From NCBI RefSeq assembly GCF_027359675.1, contig NZ_CP114786.1, positions 4,004,501 to 4,068,500 on the forward strand: a stretch of DNA of 64,000 nt, given 5' to 3'. The first letter of the stretch is position 1, and each line of letters begins with the position of its first letter. Shown here one piece after another: positions 1 to 9,100 of this stretch. Both the position numbers and the translations under genes were made by a program. This stretch comes from Roseibium sp. Sym1 (GTDB taxonomy: Bacteria > Pseudomonadota > Alphaproteobacteria > Rhizobiales > Stappiaceae). Under the pieces are notes generated by a model, which was not told where the DNA came from, ran no database searches, and saw nothing but the letters and a program-made list of their open reading frames with translations.

Positions 1-152
1 GGGCGGTAACCAGGTGTCGTTGTCGGATCCTGAATCGCGTTCAGGGTAGGCTGCTGGCCGACATTGGCGAGTTTGTCGGCGGTGCCGCATCCCGCGACAA
101 GAGCGCTCAGCGCGATGCTTGCCAACAGGTGTCTGGGGAAGGTGCTCAGCAT
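1..152 (-). CDS. flgH: Flagellar L-ring protein FlgH, N-terminal part (cut by window edge)
   Basis: FlgH forms the outer-membrane L-ring around the flagellar rod. Only about the first 50 residues are in the window. They start MLSTFPRHLLASIALSALVA and run into Gly-Cys, which is a lipoprotein signal peptide with a lipobox ending in Cys, as expected for FlgH, followed by a short spacer rich in Gln/Asn/Thr. The ATG overlaps the flgA stop by one base (TAATG), so translation is probably coupled. The identity rests on the lipobox, the position directly after flgA and the flg operon context, because the conserved core lies outside the window. Confidence 0.8.
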   Translation of the reverse strand, partial: MLSTFPRHLLASIALSALVAGCGTADKLANVGQQPTLNAIQDPTTTPGYR

Positions 153-1135
153 TAATCGGTCTCGCTGTTCAAGCTTGCGACTATGGGATTGGCGGCATAA
201 ACGCGTACTTGGCCGCGGGAGGAGACAGTCGCCGGAACGATGCGCCGGGACTGCAGATTTCTGACATCGATGACGTCACCCTTGCCGCCATCTTCCATGG
301 CCTGGGCGCGGGAGGTCAGTTTCATGCCGGCCATCTCGTAGACGACCGTGACCTTTTCACTGCGTTCGACCAGCATCGGGCGCTGGAAGTCCCTCCGCGC
401 CAGGGGTGCGTTGGCGCGGATATTCGTGCGCGCTTCCTTGCCGAGGATGTCGTCCGCTTCGGTGAGGGCGCCGGCGGGCACCTTGTTGCGGGCCAGCCGG
501 ATCACGTCCAGATCCTCTTCCTTGAGGATGTCGCCCCGGCGGAGCGGCTGAAGCAGTGCGACCACGTCGATCATCTCCGTGGCGATGCCGGACAATGTCA
601 GCGACTGTGTGCCGATTTCGACGGCGACCGTCGCGTGCAATGTGAAATGCCCACTGGTCTCGGACCACTCGACCCGGTCGACCCGAATGGGGTCGTGGAC
701 TTTGGGATCCGCCAGAACCTGGTCCGGCGCCTGCAGAAGGCGGATGTCGAGCTTGGCGGGATCAAGCCCGGCATTGCGTTCCGCCAGTGTGTTGCGCACC
801 AGCCCGGCGAGCTGGTCGCGATTGAACCTGGTGGCACCGCGAAAGACCGCGACGGTCCTGAGCCCGTCGGTTCCCGCGGCGGTCAGGCCGGCGGCGCGGG
901 CGCGTTCGGCGACGAGCGTGGCGGAGACATTTCCGGAAGTGCCCATGTCGGGAGACCGGAACAGCGGCTTTTCTGCCAGCATCCCGGCGTTGGAATAAAA
1001 GTCGCCGATGGTCACGATGTCCGAAAGGGTCATGACCTGGGAGCGCAGAACCGGACGTTCGTCCGCCAGCGCCTGGAAGGCGGCAAGGCTCACCAGCAAC
1101 AGGCCGGTGGCGGCTTTCAGCAGGTGTTTGATCAT
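152..1135 (-). CDS. flgA: Flagellar basal body P-ring assembly chaperone FlgA
   Basis: FlgA is a periplasmic chaperone for assembly of the FlgI P-ring. The 327-residue product begins with a Sec signal peptide (MIKHLLKAATGLLLVSLAAF, cleavage near QALA). The C-terminal third is the SAF/FlgA domain: a stretch with LQPLRRGDILKEEDLDVIRL, then a segment ending NAPLARRDFQRP and a final VTVVYEMAGMKLTSRAQA region. It is longer than enterobacterial FlgA (about 220 residues), with an extra N-terminal region typical of alphaproteobacterial forms. It lies 16 bp after flgG and overlaps flgH by one base, in the leftward flgF-flgG-flgA-flgH operon. Confidence 0.93.
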   Translation of the reverse strand: MIKHLLKAATGLLLVSLAAFQALADERPVLRSQVMTLSDIVTIGDFYSNAGMLAEKPLFRSPDMGTSGNVSATLVAERARAAGLTAAGTDGLRTVAVFRGATRFNRDQLAGLVRNTLAERNAGLDPAKLDIRLLQAPDQVLADPKVHDPIRVDRVEWSETSGHFTLHATVAVEIGTQSLTLSGIATEMIDVVALLQPLRRGDILKEEDLDVIRLARNKVPAGALTEADDILGKEARTNIRANAPLARRDFQRPMLVERSEKVTVVYEMAGMKLTSRAQAMEDGGKGDVIDVRNLQSRRIVPATVSSRGQVRVYAANPIVASLNSETD

Positions 1136-1151
1136 GTCGAGCCTACCAGTC

Positions 1152-1934
1152 TTAGCGAAGGTTGGTGGTCGTGGAGTACATCTCGTCGGCGGCCTGGATG
1201 ATTTTCGAATTCATCTCGTAGGCGCGCTGGGCCGAAATGAGGTCGGCGATTTCCGTCACCGCGTCCACATTGGCCATTTCGAGAAAATACTGCTGCACGG
1301 AGCCGAAGCCGTTGTCGCCGGGGTTGCCGGTCTCGGCCTGGCCGCTGGCGTCGGTCTCCAGGAAAAGGTTGTCGCCGATGGCTTCAAGGCCGGCCTTGTT
1401 GACGAACCTGGCGAGCTGGACCTGGCCGAGCTGGACCGTGTTGCCCGCCTGGTCGACACCCTGAACGACGCCGGTGTTGGAGATCGTTATGTCCTGGGTC
1501 GTTTCCGGGATCGTGATGCCGGGATTGACGGTGTAGCCGTCGACCGTCACCAGCTGTCCGTCCGCATCGCGCTCGAAGGAGCCGTCCCTTGTGTATCCCG
1601 TGGTGCCGTCCGGCAAGTCGATCTGGAAGAAACCCTCGCCGCGGATCGCCACGTCCAGGGCCTTGCCCGTCTGTTCCAGGGAGCCCTGGGACATGATGCG
1701 GGTGGTCGAGGCCAGTTTGACGCCGGAGCCGATCTGAATGCCGGTCGGGACGATGGTGCCGTTGTCGGACGTCTCCGTGCCCATGCGTCTCAGGTTCTGG
1801 TAAAGCAGGTCCTGGAAGTCCGCACGCTGCTTCTTGAAACCCGTCGTGCGCATGTTGGCGACATTGTTGGAAATGACTTCGACGTTCAGTTCCTGGGCCT
1901 TCATGCCCGTCGCGGCAATATGGAGTGCTTTCAT
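1152..1934 (-). CDS. flgG: Flagellar distal rod protein FlgG
   Basis: FlgG forms the distal rod that passes through the P- and L-rings. At 260 residues it has the normal family length. The N-terminus MKALHIAATGMKAQELNVEV followed by ISNNVANMRTTGFKK is the flagellar basal-body rod signature. The middle holds the hook-basal-body domain (ALDVAIRGEGFFQIDLPDGT), and the C-terminus (VDAVTEIADLISAQRAYEMN) is the conserved helix of rod/hook proteins. It sits 22 bp after flgF and 16 bp before flgA, in the same operon. Confidence 0.96.
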   Translation of the reverse strand: MKALHIAATGMKAQELNVEVISNNVANMRTTGFKKQRADFQDLLYQNLRRMGTETSDNGTIVPTGIQIGSGVKLASTTRIMSQGSLEQTGKALDVAIRGEGFFQIDLPDGTTGYTRDGSFERDADGQLVTVDGYTVNPGITIPETTQDITISNTGVVQGVDQAGNTVQLGQVQLARFVNKAGLEAIGDNLFLETDASGQAETGNPGDNGFGSVQQYFLEMANVDAVTEIADLISAQRAYEMNSKIIQAADEMYSTTTNLR

Positions 1935-1956
1935 GTCTGTGTTCCCCTATTGCCGA

Positions 1957-2697
1957 TCAGGCCTGAAACCGGCCGAGCGACGAAATCGCCTGCTGGCGCA
2001 GTTCGTCCGAGTCTTTCAGGAATTTTGCGACGGCTTCGTAGGTGCGGGTGATCTCGATCAGCCGGGTCACCTCGTAGATGCCGTCCACGTTGGACTGCTC
2101 AATGGCGCCCTGAACCACGCGCACACGCTCCGGCGCTCCCGGGTTCTCTCCCAGATAGAGCGTCTCGCCGATCTTCTCGAGGTCCTGGTTGTTCTCGAAC
2201 GCGACCACCTGGACCTGTCCGCGTACACCCAGCTTGGTTGAAATGGTGCCGTCCTCGGCAATTTCGATCAGACCATCCTCGCGGGTGAACGTCAGGGGGC
2301 CTGCGCTGGTCAGAACAGGCCTTCCTTCCGAGGTCACGAGCTGCCCCGTCGAATCGAGATGAAAAGCGCCATTGCGCGTATAGGCCTGTGTGCCGTCGTC
2401 CAGCTGCACGGTGAAGAAACCCTCGCCTTCGAGCGCAAGGTCCAGTTCGTTGCCCGTCAGCTTGAAGCTGCCGGTATCGAAATCCGTGTGTGTCTTGTAG
2501 TCCAGCACATAGGACAGCGTTTCATCCTGCGACTGGAATTCGGTCGCTTCCGCGATCGGCATCAGGTATTCTTCAAACAGCAGGTTTTCTGACTTGAAGC
2601 CGGACGTATTGATGTTCGCCATGTTGTTTGCGACCACATCCAGCTGATTTCGCAAGGCAGTCTGCCGTGACAAGGCGATTAATTGCGCGTTCTCCAT
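1957..2697 (-). CDS. flgF: Flagellar proximal rod protein FlgF
   Basis: FlgF is a proximal rod subunit. The 246-residue protein has the rod signature near the N-terminus (LRNQLDVVANNMANINTSGF), the central LDLALEGEGFFTVQLDDGTQ motif and the C-terminal SNVDGIYEVTRLIEITRTYE helix. It is the first gene of the leftward operon, and its start faces the promoter region shared with fliL. FlgF and FlgG are paralogues. This one is called FlgF from its order ahead of flgG, its more divergent N-terminus (MENAQLIALSRQTALR) and its slightly shorter length. Confidence 0.93.
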   Translation of the reverse strand: MENAQLIALSRQTALRNQLDVVANNMANINTSGFKSENLLFEEYLMPIAEATEFQSQDETLSYVLDYKTHTDFDTGSFKLTGNELDLALEGEGFFTVQLDDGTQAYTRNGAFHLDSTGQLVTSEGRPVLTSAGPLTFTREDGLIEIAEDGTISTKLGVRGQVQVVAFENNQDLEKIGETLYLGENPGAPERVRVVQGAIEQSNVDGIYEVTRLIEITRTYEAVAKFLKDSDELRQQAISSLGRFQA

Positions 2698-2894
2698 GGT
2701 GAACGGTTCCCTTCATGCTCCCCGAAAAGCCGGCTGATCTCCCCAGATCCGCTGGCTCGTTAAGGTTAATGCATGTGCCGTGCCAGTTTTTAAATCCTTG
2801 GGAAATCTGGGTAAAAGCCGAAGGGGACGGGTGCGTGCGGCAAGAGTTTCCGGCAGAAGTTAACCACTTGGCAATTTTTGCCCGGTGACTCGCG

Positions 2895-2928
2895 TTAATG
2901 GTTCGGTAACCTTTCGTTAACCATTAAC
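2895..2928. promoter_or_regulatory. CtrA-like sites in the flgF/fliL divergent promoter region
   Basis: Upstream of fliL the sequence has TTAATGGTTCGGTAAC (2895-2910), which fits the CtrA consensus TTAA-N7-TTAAC with one mismatch. It is followed by the half-site TTAACCAT (2917-2924). GTTAATGGTT (2894-2903) and AACCATTAAC (2919-2928) form a perfect 10-bp inverted repeat, so the region can be read as CtrA-like from either strand, matching divergent transcription of flgF and fliL. Another half-site, TTAACCAC, lies at 2860-2867. The CtrA assignment is inference from the published consensus. Confidence 0.5.
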
Positions 2929-2980
2929 TCTTTAGTAATAAATGGCGCGCGCGAGCGCCTGGCTGTAAGCGGAGTGCGGA

Positions 2981-3493
2981 ATGACAGACGAAAACGCCGC
3001 AGCCGACGAAGACGGCGACGATGAAGCCGGGGGCGCCGGTTTAGGCGGGAAGAAGCTCTTCCTGTTTGGCGGCCTTGGGCTGGTGCTTCTGCTCGCGGCC
3101 GGCGGGGCGGGGTATTATTTCTTCATGATGGGCGACAGCGCACCGGCGCCGGCGCCCGGTGAGGCGGATACCCCGCAGGTCGTCCAGAAGCCGGTGGTGT
3201 TTTACGACCTGCCGGAAATGACGGTCAATCTGGCGACGGACGGGCGCACGACGTACCTGAAGGTCAGGATTGCCCTGGAAGTCGAGAACCGCGCGATGAT
3301 CGAGCAGATCCAGCCGTATCTGCCGCGGATCCTGGATGCGTTCCAGATCTATCTGCGCGAATTACGCCCCGCGGACCTGGAAGGGTCTGCCGGTCTGTTC
3401 CGCTTGAAGGAAGAATTGCTCAGGCGGATCAATCTGTCGGTCTATCCGGCAAAGGTTGAAGGGGTCCTGTTCAAGGAAATCCTTGTACAGTGA
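2981..3493 (+). CDS. fliL: Flagellar basal body-associated protein FliL
   Basis: FliL is a single-pass inner-membrane protein that surrounds the stator units and supports torque. The 170-residue product has an acidic cytoplasmic N-terminus (about residues 1-20), a glycine-rich transmembrane helix (LFLFGGLGLVLLLAAGGAGY, about 27-47), an Ala/Pro linker, and the periplasmic FliL domain with VFYDLPEMTVNLATDGRTTY and the final segment EGVLFKEILVQ. It is the first gene of the rightward block and ends 8 bp before fliM. Confidence 0.94.
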   Translation: MTDENAAADEDGDDEAGGAGLGGKKLFLFGGLGLVLLLAAGGAGYYFFMMGDSAPAPAPGEADTPQVVQKPVVFYDLPEMTVNLATDGRTTYLKVRIALEVENRAMIEQIQPYLPRILDAFQIYLRELRPADLEGSAGLFRLKEELLRRINLSVYPAKVEGVLFKEILVQ

Positions 3494-3501
3494 GGTACTG
3501 A

Positions 3502-4743
3502 ATGGCTGACATCGACGACGAAGACGACGATCTGTCCGAAGAGGACATGGCCGACGCCTGGGGCGCGGCTCTCGCGGAGCAGGGCGCCGGAGGCGACGAG
3601 GACGAAGATCTCGCCGCGGCCTGGGGTGCTGCCCTGGAAGAGCAGGGTGCGGGAAGTTCCGACGACATGGCGGCCCAATGGGCGGCGATGATCGACGACA
3701 GCGAGCCGGACCTGGAAAACGCCACCCGCGGCGCCGACCGCGTTCTCAACCAGGAAGAAATCGACAACCTCCTGGGCTTCAATATCGAAGACACGATCGC
3801 GGGTGACCAGAGTGGTATCCGGGCGCTGATCAACTCGGCAATGGTCTCCTACGAGCGCCTGCCGATGCTGGAAATCGTCTTCGACCGCCTGGTGCGACTG
3901 ACGACGACGTCCCTGCGCAACTTCACCTCCGACAACGTCGAAGTGTCACTGGATTCCATCAGCTCCGTCCGTTTCGGCGATTACCTGAACTCCATCCCGC
4001 TGCCGGCCATTCTCGGAGTGTTCAAGGCCGAGGAATGGGACGGATTCGGCCTGATTACCGTTGAATCCAGCCTGATCTATTCCATCATCGACGTTCTGCT
4101 CGGCGGCGGTCGCGGCACATCAGCCGTGCGGGTCGAAGGGCGTCCCTACACGACCATTGAAACCGGTCTCGTGCAGCAGATGGTGGCGCTGATCCTGCAG
4201 GATGCCGAGCACGCCTTCGCGCCGCTGTCGCCGGTGCATTTCAATCTGGAGCGTCTCGAGACGAACCCGCGTTTCGCGGCGATCTCGCGCCCGGCCAATG
4301 CGGCCATTCTCGTCGAGCTTCGCATCGACATGGAGGATCGGGGCGGGTCGGTCGAGATCATGATGCCCTATGCCACGCTGGAGCCGATCCGTGATCTGCT
4401 CCTGCAGATGTTCATGGGCGAAAAGTTCGGCCGTGATCCGATCTGGGAAGGGCACCTGGCAACCGAGATCCATGCGGCAGAGGTCGATATCGACGCCGTT
4501 CTTTACGAAACATACCTGCCGCTCGGCCGGGTGCTCAGTCTGGATGTCGGCCAGACGCTTGTGTTCGACAAGGAGCCGACCGATCCGGTGATGATCAAAT
4601 GCGGCAATGTTCCGCTGACCGAGGGCACCCTCGGAAAGGTGGAGGATTCCATTGCCATCCGGGTCGCAAAGAACTTGCGCAAGCCCAAAATGACGCTGGC
4701 TGCGTTCGAGCGAGCCATGCAGAGCGAAATGGGGGAACAATGA
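3502..4743 (+). CDS. fliM: Flagellar motor switch protein FliM with a repeat-bearing N-terminal extension
   Basis: FliM is the C-ring protein that binds phosphorylated CheY and sets rotation direction. The CheY-binding motif, normally at the extreme N-terminus, appears here as QEEIDNLLGF at residues 84-93. It is followed by the FliM core (GIRALINSAMVSYERLPMLE onward) and the C-terminal SpoA/FliN-like domain. The protein has 413 residues against about 330 usual. The extra length is an acidic extension with three repeats, MADAWGAALAEQ (16-27), LAAAWGAALEEQ (37-48) and MAAQWAAMIDD (56-66), having Trp at 20, 41 and 60. Its stop overlaps the next gene (ATGA). Confidence 0.95.
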   Translation: MADIDDEDDDLSEEDMADAWGAALAEQGAGGDEDEDLAAAWGAALEEQGAGSSDDMAAQWAAMIDDSEPDLENATRGADRVLNQEEIDNLLGFNIEDTIAGDQSGIRALINSAMVSYERLPMLEIVFDRLVRLTTTSLRNFTSDNVEVSLDSISSVRFGDYLNSIPLPAILGVFKAEEWDGFGLITVESSLIYSIIDVLLGGGRGTSAVRVEGRPYTTIETGLVQQMVALILQDAEHAFAPLSPVHFNLERLETNPRFAAISRPANAAILVELRIDMEDRGGSVEIMMPYATLEPIRDLLLQMFMGEKFGRDPIWEGHLATEIHAAEVDIDAVLYETYLPLGRVLSLDVGQTLVFDKEPTDPVMIKCGNVPLTEGTLGKVEDSIAIRVAKNLRKPKMTLAAFERAMQSEMGEQ

Positions 4744-5333
4744 GCACTTTGCCACTCGGGATGATCATCGAAGGGCTGGTCGCGGTCCTGCTCGTGATCA
4801 CGATCGGCTATTGCTGGACGCTGAACCGCAGGCTGCAGCGGCTGCGTGCGGACGAGGAAGTGCTGCGGGCCACGATTTCGGAGCTGATGACGGCCACTGA
4901 AATCGCCGAGCGCGCGATACTGGGCCTGAAGACCACCGCGGCCAACGCCGACAAGACTTTGGGCAGTCGTCTTAAGCAAGCGGAAACCATGTCTCACACG
5001 CTTGCTTCCCAACTCGGTGAGGGAGAGAAAGTCTTTACCAAGATATCGCAGATTGCGGATGCTGCCCGGTCGGCGTCGCCTCATCGTGAAGCCATGCCGC
5101 AAAACGGGCCGCAAAACGGGCCGCAAAACGGGCCGCAGAACGGGATGCACGCGCCCCAGCCTTCGCTGGAGCCCCAGTATTACGCGCCCTTGCCGGAAGA
5201 ACCTGCGCGACAGGCCCCGGCGGTCGAACCGGAGCGACGGCGCAGCAGCCGGACCTCCGATATCCGGAGCGCTGCCGCGGAAGCGACCGCGCGCCTTGAG
5301 CAATTCCGCAAACGGAATGGTGCCGCTGCATGA
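4740..5333 (+). CDS. DUF6468-type flagellar-locus membrane protein
   Basis: This is a 197-residue protein with an N-terminal membrane helix (LGMIIEGLVAVLLVITIGYC, about 5-25), a cytoplasmic coiled-coil region (RRLQRLRADEEVLRATISEL, about 28-100), a QNGP repeat and a Pro-rich segment, and a C-terminal basic helix (AAAEATARLEQFRKRNG). Small coiled-coil membrane proteins of this kind (DUF6468) are found between fliM and motE in alphaproteobacterial flagellar clusters; their function is not established. I placed the start at the ATG that overlaps the fliM stop, because the protein then begins MSTLPLG directly before the helix. Its own stop overlaps the next gene by ATGA. Confidence 0.8.
   Translation: MSTLPLGMIIEGLVAVLLVITIGYCWTLNRRLQRLRADEEVLRATISELMTATEIAERAILGLKTTAANADKTLGSRLKQAETMSHTLASQLGEGEKVFTKISQIADAARSASPHREAMPQNGPQNGPQNGPQNGMHAPQPSLEPQYYAPLPEEPARQAPAVEPERRRSSRTSDIRSAAAEATARLEQFRKRNGAAA
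5097..5144 (+). repeat. In-frame 12-bp tandem repeat, four copies
   Basis: The 12-base unit CCGCAAAACGGG is repeated four times without interruption; the last copy has one change (CCGCAGAACGGG). Because the unit is a multiple of three, each copy adds Gln-Asn-Gly-Pro to the DUF6468-type protein. Such a minisatellite can change copy number without breaking the reading frame. Confidence 0.9.
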
Positions 5334-6064
5334 ATGTGAGATTGCTGCCACTGCTTGGAATTTCGGCGAGCGCCTTGCTTGCGCTGAAGCTGCTTGGCCT
5401 GACTCTCGGGCCGGACAACGCCGAATTTCCGATCAATGGGGCAATTGCGCAGGAAACACCCGCGGGCGCTGACGAGCAGACGATGGACATGCCGGAAATG
5501 GCGGATGGAGACGGCGGACCGCCGCCGCCGCCACCGCCCGGCGATGATGTTCCGGATCAGCCTGTTCTGCCGGACAGCCTGGAGATCGGCGGATCCGCCG
5601 CCGAGCGGGCGGTTCTGGAGAGCCTGGGCAAGCGCCGCGAGTCCCTGCAGCAGCAGGAAGGCCAGCTGGATCTGCGCGAGAAGCTTCTGCAGGCCACGGA
5701 AGAGCGCATCAAGAAACAGGTCGAAGAGCTGAAGAAGCTGGAAGAGCGGATCGAGGCGGCCGTCGAGGAGAAGAAGCAGCAGGAAGAAAACGAGATCGCC
5801 GGTCTCGTGACCATGTACGAGAACATGAAGCCGAAGGACGCGGCGCGGATCTTCGACAGGCTGAGCCTGCCGATCCTGCTGAAGGTCGTTCGTCAGATGA
5901 AGCCGAGGAAGATGGCGGATGTTCTGGCCAAGATGTCCCCGGAGGCAGCGGAAAGACTGACTGTCGCGATCGCCAGCAACTCCACCGCGCCCGCCCAGCC
6001 GGCGCGGCCGGTACAGGCACAGGCGCCGGCGCAGGACACGCTGCCGAAAATTCCTTCAAACTGA
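5330..6064 (+). CDS. motE: MotE family flagellar motility protein (MgtE-N-like, coiled coil)
   Basis: MotE-type proteins are periplasmic chaperones for the alphaproteobacterial motor protein MotC. The 244-residue product has an N-terminal signal or anchor segment (LLPLLGISASALLALKLLGL), a Pro-rich linker (PPPPPPPGDD, about 62-72), a long coiled coil (about 95-155, rich in Lys/Glu/Gln) and a C-terminal MgtE-N-like helical domain (MYENMKPKDAARIFDRLSLP, then MKPRKMADVLAKMSPEAAER). It overlaps the preceding gene by ATGA, so fliM, the DUF6468 gene and this gene are translationally coupled. The family is clear. Whether it serves MotC here cannot be seen, since no stator gene is in the window. Confidence 0.82.
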   Translation: MNVRLLPLLGISASALLALKLLGLTLGPDNAEFPINGAIAQETPAGADEQTMDMPEMADGDGGPPPPPPPGDDVPDQPVLPDSLEIGGSAAERAVLESLGKRRESLQQQEGQLDLREKLLQATEERIKKQVEELKKLEERIEAAVEEKKQQEENEIAGLVTMYENMKPKDAARIFDRLSLPILLKVVRQMKPRKMADVLAKMSPEAAERLTVAIASNSTAPAQPARPVQAQAPAQDTLPKIPSN

Positions 6065-6157
6065 CGGAACAGAGCGGAATTGACGGCATGGCGTAAGGGC
6101 ACGTTAAGAACACCTGACTAATAATATTGCGTTGGCGTCACCCAAGGACAGAACACT

Positions 6158-9100
6158 TTGCCAGGACCGTTCCTGACACCTCTGATCAGCTGCCGGACCG
6201 CCCCTGCGGGCGGTGTGGACCTTCCGTCGCGGCTGCCTGCCGCCGTTCGGCTGGTGTTCGTGTACCTGACATTCGTCTGCCTGATGGTTTTGGGCCTGGC
6301 CGCAGCGGATTCCGCCCGGGCGCAGCCCCTCGAACCGGTCGAGCTGGATGTATCCGAGGAAGAAGGCTACGGCCGCATCGTGCTGACCTTCAAGGACCGC
6401 ACGCTGCTGCCGATCTACGACGCGGTGATCACCGGCGGTGTTCTGCGGATATCCTTCGAGGAGCCGATCGATATCAATGTCGACGACGTGCCGCTGGATC
6501 TCGGCGACTACGTGACCATTGCGCGGCGCGACCCGGACGGCAGCGCCATACGTTTCGCATTGAAAAGCCAGTACCAGATCAACACGCTGGAAGCCGGTGA
6601 AAAACTGTTTGTCGACATTCTGCCGATGACCTGGCAGGGCCTGCCGCCCGGGCTGCCCGACGATGTCGTGCGCGATCTCGCGAAACGCGCCGAAGAGGCG
6701 ATGCGCAAGGTGCGCGCGCTGGAACAGGCCCGGCTGAAGGCGCAGGAAGGCCCGGAAGTGACGCTGCATGTCGGCGAGCATCCGACATTCACGCGGCTTG
6801 TGTTCGACTGGTCGATCAAGTTCGACACGGCTTTCGTGCGTGAGAACGACATCATCAAGGTGACGTTCAATCACCCGGCGCAGCTCGACATCGCCCACCT
6901 GAGGGCGCATCTGCCGCAAGGCGTCATCGACGCGACCTCCTTCCTCGACCAGGGCAAGCTGAAATTCCTGATGCGGGTCGAGCCCTCCGTCGATATCCGG
7001 GCGTTCCGGGAGGAACAGACCTATGTCATCGACGTGACGCCGGAAAACATGGAAGTCAACGATCCCGCCAACGCGCTGATCAACAAGGAACTGTCCGTCG
7101 CCGACAACGAAAACCGCAAGGACATGATCTCCGCTCCGGGACTGAGGGACACGCGGGAGGTCAAGGACCCGCGCGGCCTGCCGCCGACCAATGCGACAAC
7201 GACGGTTGGCGGTGGCGTCCTGAAGGAATCCAAGGCGGATGAATCGCCTGCCTACACGGTGATTCCGCTCGGCGGGGCAGGCGGAAATGACGGCGCCCGT
7301 GCTCCGGAGACCCCGGCGACAGGCGCCGGCGGGCCGGAACACGCCGCGGCATTGTCCGCAGAGCCGGATCCCGAGACGGGACGGGCAAGCACGGAACCGC
7401 AGCAACAGACCGCGATGATCCCGCGAACAAAGCCCGGCCAGATTGCAGCCGGGCCGCCGGGCGAGTTGGACGATCGGAGGGAAACCGGCCCCGCCGGAAC
7501 CGTGATCGCCGCGCCAGGCCCTGATGATGCGACGACCGCTCCGGCGGTCGAAACGCTTCCTGCGCCTGAACTGGCCGCGTCCACGAAACCGCAGCCGGGT
7601 GCCGAGGGGAGCCTTGCGGAGGACCAGTTGACGACGGCCGCAATTCCGGGAGGCGCGGACGCCTTCGCGGGTCAGGGGCCAGCATCCGTGCCGCCCATGC
7701 AGGACGCTTTGGTCGTTGCCCAGGCCGAGCCCGGCGCGATGCCGCTTGGCGACCCAATGCCGGAGGAAGAGATCGTCCGCGAGGCGCCGATGCTCGACCT
7801 GTCCCAGCAGCCGATCGACGGGCCACAGGACACGGCCGTTCCTGACAACAACGGTATTCCAACCCTGGAACCGGTCGAGGCGGTTGACAGCGGTCCGCAA
7901 ACCGAAGAGCCGGGAGCGGTGTCGCCCGTGCAGATCCAGACCACGCCGTCCCTTGGCAGTGGCGGTGTGCCGGAAGGCATCCAGTTGCCGTCCCAGCCCA
8001 AGGTCGAACAGGAGGCCTGGCGCGCCAAGGGAGGCAGCGATCAGGTACAGACGCAGGTGTCTCCGGAAACGCCGCCGGCGAGTTTCGCCCAGGAAGTGCG
8101 CAATTTTGTCTCCGCTGAGGCGCGGCGGATCGGCAACACGGTGCGCGTCGTATTCCCGTTCTCCGAACCGGTCTCCAGCGCGGTTTTCCGCCGCAACGAC
8201 AGTATCTGGCTGGTGTTCGACACCGATGCGACAATCGATACGAGAGGCATGGTTTCGGCGCTTGCCGAGACCGCGGAGACCATCGAGGTCCAGCAGTTCG
8301 ACGACTATCAGATCCTGCGTCTCGACATGAACGACCCCGTTCTGGCCACGGTGGGTGTTGACGGCAACGCCTGGTCGCTGGTCATCGGGGACCTGATCCT
8401 GGAACCGTCCAGGCCCTTGCAGCTGGAACGCACCGTCAGGGGCGATGGAGGCTCCGTGCTCAGGGTACTCTATCAGGATCCGCAGAACATCCGACAGGTC
8501 AGCGACCCGTTCGTGGGCGACGCGATTTCGCTGGTGACCGGCTTCGGTCCGCCGCGCGGCCTCTTGAAACCGCAAAGCTTCGTCGATCTGGATGCGCTCA
8601 GTTCGGCCCAGGGCATTGCGATCGTGTCGAAGGCCGACGGCGTCAAGATGAAGATCCTGGGCGACGACGTGATCATCGAAAAGGAAGGCGGGCTTGCGCT
8701 GTCGAACCAGTATCTCAGGGGAGGGACGGGCGCTCTGAACTCCATCGTCGATCCGGAGGACGGCAACTACGTCGAGTTCGTGTCGCTGAGCACGGAGGGG
8801 CCGGGGGCCTACCGGTCCAGGCTACTGGAACTTCAGGACAAGCTGTCGAAGGCACCGGAAGGGCGCCGCCGCAAGCCGCTCATGGCGCTGTCCAGGTTCT
8901 ATCTGGCTCACCAGTTTGCCCAGGAGGCGCTGGGGCTGATGAAGCTGGCGCTTGAAGAAGAGCCTGCGCTCGCGGAAGACAGTTCCTTCAACCTGATGAT
9001 GGGTGCGGCCCAGACCATGGCGAACCGGCCCGACGAGGCCTACGGCTATCTGAACCGGCCGGACCTGAAGAACAGCCCGGACGCGGCCGTCTGGCAGACC

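Noticed and set aside
5097..5144. Possible CRISPR-like repeat
   Set aside because: The units are contiguous 12-mers without spacers and are translated in frame, so this is a minisatellite. No CRISPR array was found anywhere in the window.
6104..8575. A very long open frame (823 codons) on the minus strand opposite the giant TPR gene
   Set aside because: Its translation is His/Arg/Gly-rich without domains, and it mirrors codon bias of the plus-strand gene, which has a signal peptide and repeat structure. It is an antisense shadow.
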